This document shows positions 1-5,897 of a DNA stretch of 9,606 nt, piece after piece (within the stretch, counting starts at the first letter, position 1; every line of letters starts with the position of its first letter). The stretch comes from an uncultured Selenomonadaceae bacterium. Lineage in GTDB: Bacteria > Bacillota > Negativicutes > Selenomonadales > Selenomonadaceae. The DNA lies in assembly GCA_945637225.1 (NCBI GenBank), contig CALZDE010000063.1:1-9606 (forward strand). Direction: 5' to 3'. The position numbers and the translations under genes were made by a program. Below the pieces are notes generated by a model that was not told the origin of the DNA, did no database searches, and was given only the letters and a program-made list of their open reading frames with translations.

Positions 1-43
1 TTATAATTTTTTCAAAAGTCTGTATGCTAATAGGATATTTCAT
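1..43 (-). CDS. AAA-ATPase-like protein, N-terminal fragment (runs off the left edge)
   Basis: Only the first 14 codons are inside the window, reading MKYPISIQTFEKII. This opening closely resembles the start of the widespread predicted AAA-ATPase/DUF1703 family, which usually begins MKYPIGIQ.FEK and continues into a 'VDKT' segment, a Walker A ATPase core and a C-terminal PD-(D/E)XK nuclease-like domain. None of those later parts can be seen here. The ATG follows a strong ribosome site, GGAGG, with an 8-base spacer, and a good promoter lies just upstream, so a real start is well supported. The family name rests on a short match from memory and could be wrong. The family is common in multiple copies in anaerobic Firmicutes and Bacteroidetes. 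Confidence 0.45.
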   Translation of the reverse strand, partial: MKYPISIQTFEKII

Positions 44-73
44 GATCCTCACCTCCACTGTACTAGTATATAT

Positions 74-102
74 AGTATATCAAAACAGCCCCGAAATTTC
101 AA
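74..102 (-). promoter_or_regulatory. Sigma-A-type promoter for the left-edge gene
   Basis: On the minus strand, TTGAAA (102-97) and TATACT (79-74) are separated by exactly 17 bases, close to the sigma-70/sigma-A consensus. Transcription would start near 67, giving a leader of about 24 bases with GGAGG before the ATG at 43. The -35 box lies inside the hairpin proposed as the lepB terminator. Confidence 0.6.
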
Positions 103-123
103 TGTATGAATTATCAAGGCTGT
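81..123 (-). terminator. Probable lepB terminator (weak)
   Basis: On the minus strand ACAGCC (123-118) pairs with GGCTGT (90-85). Inside the long loop, AATTCA and TGAAATT can extend the stem with a bulge. The outer arm runs into TTTTGAT. The stem is imperfect and the U-run short, so termination may be partial. Confidence 0.45.
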
Positions 124-159
124 AAAAAGTCAATATGTTATTGTAGAAAATTTACTCAA

Positions 160-705
160 TCAAGGTAAAGCCTGCCATTCATCAAGAGGCCAGAACACCA
201 GCATTGCCTTGCCCTGAATCAGCTCAAAAGGAACGAAGCCAACATCTGGGAAACGGCTGTCCTCGGAATTATTACGGTTATCGCCCATTACAAACATAGT
301 TCCCTCTGGTACTGTAGATAATGGATAATCGCCCCTTGTCTTGCTGAGGATAAATGGCTCATTCTGAAGCTCACCATTTACGAAAACCTTACCTGCCTTA
401 ATCTCAATGGTATCACCAGGTACTGCTATAACACGCTTGATAAAATCCCTTGTCTGATCCTTTGGAAACTTAAAAATCAGAATCTCACCACGCTCTGGCT
501 CACGGAATCTGTAAACAAACTTATTTACAACCAGACGCTGAGCATGCTGGAGAGTAGGATTCATAGAAGGGCCATCCACCATGTACAGTTCCACTATAAA
601 AGTACGGATAAACATAGCCAAAGCAACTGCAATAACAATGGAAATTACCCAGTCCTTTATTTCTGCACCCAAGGAAACCTCTTCTTCTTTCTTATCATCA
701 CTCAT
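160..705 (-). CDS. lepB: Signal peptidase I
   Basis: This 181-residue type I signal peptidase removes signal peptides from exported proteins at the outer face of the cytoplasmic membrane. The N-terminal stretch (1-18) is charged and cytoplasmic, and a single membrane segment spans about 19-40. The catalytic Ser is S47 in GPSM and the general-base Lys is K90 in DFIKRV. The conserved GDNRNNSEDSR box is at 141-151, and FWP near 171-173 is also typical. The short single-span form is the Bacillus type, unlike the longer two-span enterobacterial LepB. The ATG at 705 has AGGGGCG six bases upstream. The gene follows rplS, a common Firmicute order, but a strong terminator stands between them, so lepB would rely on read-through or on a promoter not seen here. 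Confidence 0.97.
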   Translation of the reverse strand: MSDDKKEEEVSLGAEIKDWVISIVIAVALAMFIRTFIVELYMVDGPSMNPTLQHAQRLVVNKFVYRFREPERGEILIFKFPKDQTRDFIKRVIAVPGDTIEIKAGKVFVNGELQNEPFILSKTRGDYPLSTVPEGTMFVMGDNRNNSEDSRFPDVGFVPFELIQGKAMLVFWPLDEWQALP

Positions 706-723
706 AAAAAACGCCCCTTTTTT

Positions 724-754
724 AAAAAAAACAGGGACTGCCTAGACAGCCCCT
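724..754 (-). terminator. Intrinsic terminator after rplS
   Basis: On the minus strand AGGG-G-CTG pairs with CAG-T-CCCT around a six-base TCTAGG loop (754-733). The stem is eight base pairs including one G-U pair and is followed at once by eight T's (731-724). This is a textbook intrinsic terminator. It ends only about 20 bases before the lepB start codon. Confidence 0.85.
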
Positions 755-779
755 ATTGGAATTTGCATACTTATGCAGA

Positions 780-1121
780 TTAGCGCTTCTCGCGGATACG
801 AGCTGCCTTACCAGTAAGCTTGCGGAGATAGTACAGCTTAGCACGGCGAACAACGCCACGACGCATAACCTCAATCTTAGCCAGGCGTGGAGAATGTACA
901 GGGAAAGTACGCTCTACACCAACACCGTAGGAAACACGACGAACGGTGAAAGTCTCACGAACACCGCTACCGCTACGAGCGATTACAACGCCCTCGAATG
1001 CCTGAATACGCTCACGATTACCCTCGACAACCTTAACCTGGCAGCGAACGGTATCACCCTGCTGGAATGCTGGGATATCATTGCGGAGCTGTTCCTTCTC
1101 TAATTCCTGAATAATGTTCAT
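780..1121 (-). CDS. rplS: 50S ribosomal protein L19
   Basis: This 113-residue protein is full-length bacterial L19, which sits at the 30S-50S interface of the ribosome. Typical stretches are visible: PAFQQGDTVRCQVKVVEG near 18-35, RIQAFEGVVIARSGSGVRETFTVR near 38-61, the GVGVERTFPVHSP segment near 67-79, and the basic C-terminal end with RRAKLYYLRKLTGKAARI. The ATG at 1121 has the strong site AAGGAGG upstream. A sigma-A-type promoter and a leader of about 80 bases precede it, and an intrinsic terminator follows, so it is mainly a single-gene transcript. It is richer in G+C and in common codons than the pilus genes, as expected for a highly expressed protein. Identification is certain. Confidence 0.98.
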   Translation of the reverse strand: MNIIQELEKEQLRNDIPAFQQGDTVRCQVKVVEGNRERIQAFEGVVIARSGSGVRETFTVRRVSYGVGVERTFPVHSPRLAKIEVMRRGVVRRAKLYYLRKLTGKAARIREKR

Positions 1122-1199
1122 TTTTGTATCCTCCTTATTTCAGACGTTCGTGACAGGCTTGAAATTTTTTGATACCTGTTCAGAGGACCGCCCACATAC
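1122..1199 (-). promoter_or_regulatory. rplS 5' leader, possible L19 autoregulatory leader
   Basis: The rplS promoter predicts a leader of about 78 bases. In it ACAGG and CCTGT form an inverted repeat around a 17-base A/T-rich loop (about 1150-1180), upstream of AAGGAGG. An L19 leader RNA is described in Firmicutes upstream of rplS. Placing this one in that class is inference, because only one short stem is clear by eye. Confidence 0.35.
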
Positions 1200-1205
1200 C
1201 TTAAT

Positions 1206-1234
1206 AGAATACCATATTACAGACTCTATTGCAA
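1206..1234 (-). promoter_or_regulatory. Sigma-A-type promoter of rplS
   Basis: On the minus strand TTGCAA (1234-1229) and TATTCT (1211-1206) have a 17-base spacer. The predicted start is near 1199, in the gap between the HAD gene and rplS. Confidence 0.65.
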
Positions 1235-1258
1235 GAGGATTTTTCAAATTTATTCAGC

Positions 1259-2005
1259 TTATTTAAGCAGTATTTTAACGGCATCTGCCACAGTATTTAC
1301 CACGTAATCTGCTTCTGCCTGTACTTTTTCAGCAGAATAATCAAAAGTAAAGGAAGTATCCGCCTGACGGAGCATAGGCAAATCATTAAAGGAATCACCA
1401 ATACCGCACATCTTATCTATGCCGTAATGTGCCTTCACAAACTCAATGCCAGTCCCCTTAGAACATCCCTTTGCAACCATGTCAAGGTATTCATTATTAG
1501 GGTATGCCTCTACCTTATCGCCGTATTTCGCCTTTATTTCATCAGCTACCCTATGAGACTCCGCTTCATCCTTAAGCGCAAGGGATACACCATACACCTT
1601 TCCCTCTACCTCTGACAGTGACTTGATATGAATGCCATAAGGGCGTGAATCACCTATTATATACATATCATCCTTTGTTAAAACAGCAGGATCAGAATAC
1701 TTGCTGAACTCATCACAAATACCCTGCAACGCTTCTCTGTCAATAGGACTATCAAATATTATATTCATCTGCTTGTCCAGTATAAGAGAACCGCTTACCA
1801 TGATGTAAAAATCAGCATCCACAACTTTAGCGGTATCCTTTATCATATCATCTGGGATTCTGCCAGTACAAAAACCGAATAAATTTCCCTTTTCATGAAA
1901 TTCCTTTATCGCAACTGTATTTTCAGGCTTCAATGGAACACTGTCAGGAACATTATCCTTGCTAAAAAAAATAGTACCATCAAAATCACTTGCTAATGCT
2001 ATCAT
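1259..2005 (-). CDS. HAD-superfamily hydrolase, Cof/YidA-like phosphatase
   Basis: This 248-residue cytoplasmic protein is a Cof-type (class IIB cap) haloacid-dehalogenase-like hydrolase, which usually dephosphorylates sugar phosphates or other small phosphorylated metabolites. Motif I is DFDGT at 7-11, with nucleophile D7 and acid/base D9. Motif II is the Thr in FCTGR (T47). Motif III is probably K183 in CSKGTG. Motif IV is GIGDSFNDLPML at 201-212, with D204 and D208 for Mg2+. The segment between about 80 and 180 is the alpha/beta cap that sets substrate choice. The ATG at 2005 has GGGGA upstream, and the gene has its own promoter at 2048-2076. The substrate cannot be read from the sequence. 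There is no visible link to the pilus operon. Confidence 0.93.
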   Translation of the reverse strand: MIALASDFDGTIFFSKDNVPDSVPLKPENTVAIKEFHEKGNLFGFCTGRIPDDMIKDTAKVVDADFYIMVSGSLILDKQMNIIFDSPIDREALQGICDEFSKYSDPAVLTKDDMYIIGDSRPYGIHIKSLSEVEGKVYGVSLALKDEAESHRVADEIKAKYGDKVEAYPNNEYLDMVAKGCSKGTGIEFVKAHYGIDKMCGIGDSFNDLPMLRQADTSFTFDYSAEKVQAEADYVVNTVADAVKILLK

Positions 2006-2047
2006 CTTATCCCCACTTTCACGAAAAACATCGCAATAATATAAATA

Positions 2048-2076
2048 ATTATAACAAAAGCACCTTGTAAATACAA
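2048..2076 (-). promoter_or_regulatory. Sigma-A-type promoter of the HAD phosphatase gene
   Basis: On the minus strand TTGTAT (2076-2071) and a perfect TATAAT (2053-2048) are 17 bases apart. The -35 box is part of the terminator hairpin that ends the upstream transcript, so the two signals share sequence. Confidence 0.6.
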
Positions 2077-2082
2077 GATGCT
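2055..2082 (-). terminator. Intrinsic terminator after ydbC / pilus operon
   Basis: On the minus strand AGCATCTTGT (2082-2073) pairs with ACAAGGTGCT (2068-2059), a ten-base stem with one T-G pair and a four-base ATTT loop. It is followed by TTTTGTTAT. The stem is strong and the U-run moderate. Confidence 0.75.
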
Positions 2083-2107
2083 CTTTCTAGTTTAATTTAT
2101 TTTATTG

Positions 2108-2392
2108 TCAGATTGCGGTTTCCAGCATAGCCTTTACCTTAGCCATTTCCTCATGATTAAATGTAAAGCCCTTGCGCATACGGGTGTGGTCGGGACTCCA
2201 TTCACGCAAATCAAATTTTGCCTTGCCACCATTCCATGAAACCAAATTCAGTTCTCTTGTCCAGCCATTCATATCCTCAGAAATAATTCCCAGACGTTCA
2301 TTGATTTCGTAAGTAATATCCTTTTTCTGATAATTAGTAAAACTGCCCTTATGATACTGCCCCTGGTTGTTATTAATATTGTTGTCTGTCAT
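2108..2392 (-). CDS. ydbC: YdbC/PC4-like single-stranded nucleic-acid-binding protein
   Basis: This 94-residue protein has the core of the bacterial YdbC family, related to the eukaryotic transcription coactivator PC4 (p15). PC4-fold proteins form a dimer with a beta-ridge that binds single-stranded DNA. The diagnostic run is GWTRELNLVSWNGGKAKFDLREW at about 43-65 (GWT.ELN.VSWN), followed by a GFTF strand and a C-terminal helix that would form the dimer. The first 20 residues are an Asn/Gln-rich extension not needed for the fold. The ATG at 2392 has AAGGAG upstream. The gene lies 35 bases after pilO with no visible terminator or clear promoter between, so it is probably co-transcribed with the pilus genes. 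Its role in cells is poorly known; a tie to DNA handling by the pilus is only speculation. Confidence 0.87.
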   Translation of the reverse strand: MTDNNINNNQGQYHKGSFTNYQKKDITYEINERLGIISEDMNGWTRELNLVSWNGGKAKFDLREWSPDHTRMRKGFTFNHEEMAKVKAMLETAI

Positions 2393-2427
2393 TTTTCATT
2401 TCTCCTTCATTAAATAAATTTATCTAT

Positions 2428-2979
2428 TCAGCTGGCTTCGCTAAAAATCCTCACCCCCAAACGACAGTCCAGCCCTTCCTTTTTATTACTGATACTCACC
2501 TTTTCTACATGAATAAACATTCTGCTGTTTTCCATGTCCTTAAGAAAATACATCAATTGAAAGAAATTTCCATGTACATTCATATCCACTCTTTGACTAG
2601 AGTAATCATCATATGCTGATACTGCACCAGGCTCTAATTTTACAATTTCAATCTGTTCCTTCGTTGCCATCAGCTGTACTTCTTCCATAAATTTTGCTGG
2701 CATTAATTTCTTAGGCATTTTTTCTTCTAAAAATTTCTCCTTTTTCATAATATCTGACTCATACGCCTTGTAATCGGCATGAGCTTGGCGGTAATCTTCA
2801 GCCTCCCTTATTTTATCTTTTGCTTCGGCTAACATTGTTTCTATTTCTCCTTTTTCTGTATTCAGCTGAGGTATATATACAAAAAATGTTACTGACATCA
2901 TCACAGCTGATAATAAACAGCTTCCTAAAAATAAATAATATTCCCTTTGTCTATGTAGCTTTTTCAGTAAGGTGTTCAT
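2428..2979 (-). CDS. pilO: Type IV pilus inner-membrane alignment protein PilO
   Basis: This 183-residue protein has PilO architecture: a short basic cytoplasmic tail (1-13), one membrane span at about 15-36, a charged coiled coil at about 40-85, and a ferredoxin-like domain at about 95-183. The segment VDMNVHGNFFQLMYFLKDMENSRMF near 131-155 is a typical PilO stretch (G.F..L..FL..LE...R). PilO pairs with PilN on the outer face of the inner membrane and links the cytoplasmic PilM ring to the outer parts of the machine. The gene starts 19 bases after the PilM/N fusion and is the last recognisable pilus gene. PilP and PilQ, which often follow PilO in diderms, are absent. The ribosome site is weak (AAAGAAAA), so translation may depend on coupling. 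Confidence 0.88.
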   Translation of the reverse strand: MNTLLKKLHRQREYYLFLGSCLLSAVMMSVTFFVYIPQLNTEKGEIETMLAEAKDKIREAEDYRQAHADYKAYESDIMKKEKFLEEKMPKKLMPAKFMEEVQLMATKEQIEIVKLEPGAVSAYDDYSSQRVDMNVHGNFFQLMYFLKDMENSRMFIHVEKVSISNKKEGLDCRLGVRIFSEAS

Positions 2980-2998
2980 AAATTTTTTCTTTCATATT

Positions 2999-4177
2999 CT
3001 AAAGCCTTAATTTAATACTAAAATCTATATTTCCATCAGCTGATAAATCAGATTTTTCTAATACCGCTCCCCCCGTAAAAAACTCCTTATCTGCCACCAG
3101 CATTTGATAGTATTTAACAAGATTATTATAGCTTATGGCCTCACCCTTCAATAATATATCCCTGTCACTTTCAGCTGATATATCTGTAAGCCATGTACCC
3201 TCACCAGTATTACAGCCAAGATGTACCATAAGTGCATAAACTGGCCATGATGATTTTGATAATTCCTGCAAAATATTGGTTTTATGTTTTAATTTTTCAT
3301 TCACTTCATCCATATTTTGTTTAGATGAATATATATCAGACATTAAAATATATTCCTGCTTTACCTTAGCAAAATCAGCCTTAACATCATAATACTGCCA
3401 AAGAGAAAAACCTGCACTTACTGCAATCATCACAAAAGAAATTATAATTACACAGGCACTTAACCGCAAATAATCCCATGAATAGCCTTCTTTCTTTTCC
3501 AAAGAAAACTCTAACCCATGCGAAGAAAAGCCAGCAAAAGAAGCATACAATGATAGCAGTTGCCCATTATCAATAAAGTAATCAGATAAATAATCTGGAA
3601 GCTGACAGCTTACATTATCGACCATAACACATCCGTTCCCTGCTACAACATTTTTATCCGTATTGCAGACGAAGGAAATTATATCTATATTGTTATCAGC
3701 AAATAATCCCTGCATTTCTTCTAAATTTCCCTTATCAACTGCCCCCAGCAGATAACTATTTTTATCACAGTTTTCCAGATAAAAACTTTCCAAATAATTT
3801 TCCTGAAAAGGTACATTAGATGCTATATCCCAATGTATAGCCGAAACAAGTCTTTTGCTTTCTATTGGCGGAAATTCCTTATGATAATAATAAACATCCT
3901 CTTCATCAATACACATGATAATTTTTTCATTAGAAATTCCTGCCTTCAAAAATGAATTTTTTAATTCATCTATAGCATATTGCCTGTCCTCACTAGAATT
4001 ACCAGCAATATTTATCCTTTCAGCATAAGAAATTTTGAAACTTCCAGTATTATCCTTGCTAAGCTGTGTGCAGAATATTTCATCATCATTAATATAAACA
4101 CCTATATAATTATCATTTTCCTTCGTGATAATCTTTTTTACTTGATCTTTTAACTTTCGTAATATAGCGGTATCCAT
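2999..4177 (-). CDS. PilM-PilN fusion (GspL-like) assembly-platform protein
   Basis: This 392-residue protein appears to join two usual pilus proteins. Residues about 20-180 resemble the actin-like PilM: NYIGVYINDDEI matches the first strand pair, and FPPIESKRLVSAIHWDIASNVPF (102-124) matches the PilM 'FP.....L..AI.WE....IPF' motif. The usual DIGSSS phosphate loop is not preserved and the second half of the actin fold seems shortened, so ATP binding is doubtful. A membrane span lies at about 238-260, followed by a coiled coil (about 262-305) and a PilN-like ferredoxin fold (about 310-392, with TWLTDIS and LKGEA). This is the layout of GspL in type II secretion. The ATG at 4177 has AGGAGG ten bases upstream. 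It overlaps the previous gene by 28 bases and precedes pilO. Confidence 0.82.
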   Translation of the reverse strand: MDTAILRKLKDQVKKIITKENDNYIGVYINDDEIFCTQLSKDNTGSFKISYAERINIAGNSSEDRQYAIDELKNSFLKAGISNEKIIMCIDEEDVYYYHKEFPPIESKRLVSAIHWDIASNVPFQENYLESFYLENCDKNSYLLGAVDKGNLEEMQGLFADNNIDIISFVCNTDKNVVAGNGCVMVDNVSCQLPDYLSDYFIDNGQLLSLYASFAGFSSHGLEFSLEKKEGYSWDYLRLSACVIIISFVMIAVSAGFSLWQYYDVKADFAKVKQEYILMSDIYSSKQNMDEVNEKLKHKTNILQELSKSSWPVYALMVHLGCNTGEGTWLTDISAESDRDILLKGEAISYNNLVKYYQMLVADKEFFTGGAVLEKSDLSADGNIDFSIKLRL

Positions 4178-4575
4178 GTTTTGCTATCCTCCTGCCAGAT
4201 TAAATGAAGATAGATTCTCACAATGGCATCTTCTTTTCTCCCTGCACCTAATAATACAATATTATTATTTTCCTTGACTGCATAAACATTACAGCTTATT
4301 CCATTATCATTACCAGTATATACAGGCTCATTCCCCACCTTTTCTATTTTATCAAAAGAAAGTTCCTTATTCTTAATGAGCTTTGAAGTTTTCATTAAAC
4401 TCTGCTCACAAAATGATTCTATTTCTATTTTTGTTTTTATATAATTCACTAACCTTATTTCATTGTTCCCCAATAAATACACACACCCTGATAACCAGCC
4501 AATAACAGCAATACCACACAACAAAGGCAGTACTGTAAAGCCTTTTTCATCCCCCCTCTGCAACAAATTCACCAT
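4150..4575 (-). CDS. Minor pilin, GspK/PilX/ComGG-like
   Basis: This is a type IV prepilin-like protein of 141 residues from the ATG at 4575. An in-frame GTG at 4614 would add 13 residues but has no ribosome site. From 4575 the leader is 12 residues ending DEKG, then FTVLPLLCGIAVIGWL begins the hydrophobic helix. Position +5 is Pro, not Glu; pilins of the GspK class, which cap the tip, commonly lack Glu5. The rest has no recognisable domain. It is the fourth minor pilin in comG-like order, the place of ComGG. It overlaps the preceding gene by about 29 bases and the following PilM/N gene by 28. The start is uncertain: a perfect ribosome site and ATG followed by AAAAAGG lie out of frame at 4550 (see findings). 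Confidence 0.7.
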   Translation of the reverse strand: MVNLLQRGDEKGFTVLPLLCGIAVIGWLSGCVYLLGNNEIRLVNYIKTKIEIESFCEQSLMKTSKLIKNKELSFDKIEKVGNEPVYTGNDNGISCNVYAVKENNNIVLLGAGRKEDAIVRIYLHLIWQEDSKTWIPLYYES

Positions 4576-5059
4576 AACAGAAAATATTCGTTTCCAGGCT
4601 GATAGTATGACCACTTAGCTTATTCACTCCTTCAATTTCTATCTTCAAGGTATGTTCATCACTTTTAGTAAAATTCAGTTTATTAATAACTACCTTGCCT
4701 ATAAAGCTATCACCTGTCAATGGCTGTCCTGTTGCTGTTACGGCTTCTGCATCATATTGCTTATGTAAAATATAGCCTTCCCCATCATTCTCATTATTTT
4801 TCAAATAATACTCATCCCTATAAATAATATGAGCAGGCTTATCATAAAAAATTATCCATAAATCACTTCCGTCACACATTATTTTATTTCCATAGCGTAC
4901 CTTATCACTTATCTGTCCAAGAGACATTCTGATTTCCGACACCATATCCCAGTCGCCTATTTCATAAATATAATCTTTGGTGCCTGTCAATATAAGCATA
5001 ATACCGCTTCCTAAAAGGAGCATATTTATAGATAAAGATATCATATACTCTATTATCAT
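4547..5059 (-). CDS. Minor pilin-like protein, GspJ/PilW/ComGF-like, without a normal leader
   Basis: The protein begins MIIEYMISLSINMLLLGSGI, which lines up with the pilin helix pattern (F)TLIELLISL from position +2 onwards, so Glu would be residue +5. There is no upstream K/R-rich leader and no Gly at -1. An in-frame GTG at 5068 would only add Met-Ala-Gln, and the codons before that reach a stop at about 5101 without a better start. AAGGA is ten bases before the ATG at 5059 but touches the GTG, so ATG is preferred (170 residues). After the helix (about 1-26) comes a globular region with a SEIRMSLGQISDKVRYG segment like that of GspJ/PilW pilins. It occupies the ComGF place in the cluster. 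It overlaps the preceding gene by about four bases. Confidence 0.7.
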   Translation of the reverse strand: MIIEYMISLSINMLLLGSGIMLILTGTKDYIYEIGDWDMVSEIRMSLGQISDKVRYGNKIMCDGSDLWIIFYDKPAHIIYRDEYYLKNNENDGEGYILHKQYDAEAVTATGQPLTGDSFIGKVVINKLNFTKSDEHTLKIEIEGVNKLSGHTISLETNIFCYGEFVAEGG

Positions 5060-5424
5060 CTGCGCCACTTCCTTTGCAGTGTTACATGATGCTCCTTTTT
5101 ATTTGTTTTCCATGAAACAGTTACCTCACCAATACTATTGGGTGCATATTCATTATAAGCAATAATATTCTTAACACGTTCCTGAACAGTATAATACACT
5201 CCCCCAGATACGATAGTACATTTTGAATTAAATGTATTTAGGTATACCATTCTATCCAAATAATACTGTGCAATATAATCTGCATTAATAGACGATATAC
5301 AATTTATTCTGTTAATACTATTTATTTTAAGAAAATACATACCTGATGATAAAGCAAGTAACAAAAAAGATATTATTACTGCATCTAACAATATATAACC
5401 ATTTTCGCCATTCTTTCTTATCAT
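5056..5424 (-). CDS. Minor pilin, GspI/PilV/ComGE-like
   Basis: A 122-residue type IV prepilin-like protein. The leader is nine residues (MIRKNGENG), with cleavage expected between G9 and Y10, followed by YILLDAVIISFLLLALSSGMYF as the hydrophobic helix (about 10-31). Position +5 is Asp (D14) in place of the usual Glu. The rest is a short soluble region with a basic end (RKWRR). The pattern 'LLDAVI' is typical of PilV/GspI-type pilins. The ATG overlaps the stop of the previous gene as ATGA, and AAGGAAAC lies about eight bases upstream. It occupies the ComGE place. In related systems such pilins join the tip complex that starts pilus assembly. Confidence 0.8.
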   Translation of the reverse strand: MIRKNGENGYILLDAVIISFLLLALSSGMYFLKINSINRINCISSINADYIAQYYLDRMVYLNTFNSKCTIVSGGVYYTVQERVKNIIAYNEYAPNSIGEVTVSWKTNKKEHHVTLQRKWRR

Positions 5425-5897
5425 GCTTTATCGTTTCCTTTATCAAGTCTGATACGCCCTGCCCTGTCAATTATTATGTTAATAATATATCCATTCTTTT
5501 CAAGCTCTATAGTAATTGTATTAGTTACAGAATCCTTTGAAAAATAATATGTTTTCTTTCCATAACTCAAAATATTTATATTAGGCGGAAATGCATATTT
5601 TATATTTTTCTTTTCCTTGCCATCAGCAGTATAATAGATTGTATATCCATTATTGCTTAATACAATATAAGGCTTCATTAGTGATTTTATTCCAGAAAAA
5701 TTATCCTTAACAGATTTTACATCAGCTATAGCTTGAATATACCGCATATCATTTATCATGTGTATTGCTTCATATTCCAGCTCAAGCCTGTCTGTATGAA
5801 CAAGTTTAGGCAGTAGTGCAGTAAAGGATAGACATAATATAAAAGAGCATATTATTAATTCCAGAGATGAAAAGCCTTTTTCAAAACTTACACCCAT
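5421..5897 (-). CDS. Minor pilin, GspH/FimT/ComGD-like
   Basis: A 158-residue prepilin with a standard class III signal: the leader MGVSFEKG (8 residues), then FSSLELIICSFILCLSFTALL. Gly at -1, Phe at +1 and Glu at +5 (E13) are all present, so it should be cut and methylated normally. The C-terminal part is rich in beta strands and Tyr/Lys, with a run ending IIIDRAGRIRLDKGN that recalls the GspH/FimT 'v....GR.r' end. The ATG at 5897 lies inside the last codons of the peptidase gene (10-base overlap), with GGGGG seven bases upstream. It is the first of four minor pilins and matches the ComGD place. GspH-class pilins sit at or near the pilus tip; FimT relatives can bind DNA, which is not shown here. 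Confidence 0.85.
   Translation of the reverse strand: MGVSFEKGFSSLELIICSFILCLSFTALLPKLVHTDRLELEYEAIHMINDMRYIQAIADVKSVKDNFSGIKSLMKPYIVLSNNGYTIYYTADGKEKKNIKYAFPPNINILSYGKKTYYFSKDSVTNTITIELEKNGYIINIIIDRAGRIRLDKGNDKA

Noticed and set aside
764..777. Palindrome TGCATA-CT-TATGCA just after rplS
   Set aside because: The two-base loop is too tight for a stable RNA hairpin, and the neighbouring terminator explains this gap.
756..1103. Plus-strand open frame of 115 codons opposite rplS
   Set aside because: It is the antisense of an unmistakable L19 gene, has no ribosome site and no recognisable product.
1257..1268. GCTTA-TT-TAAGC at the HAD stop codon as a terminator
   Set aside because: Only five pairs, A/T-rich, loop of two bases and no T-run after it.
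1229..1615. Plus-strand open frame of 128 codons opposite the HAD gene
   Set aside because: It lies over the HAD phosphatase with all its motifs on the other strand and starts within the rplS promoter; no coding signals.
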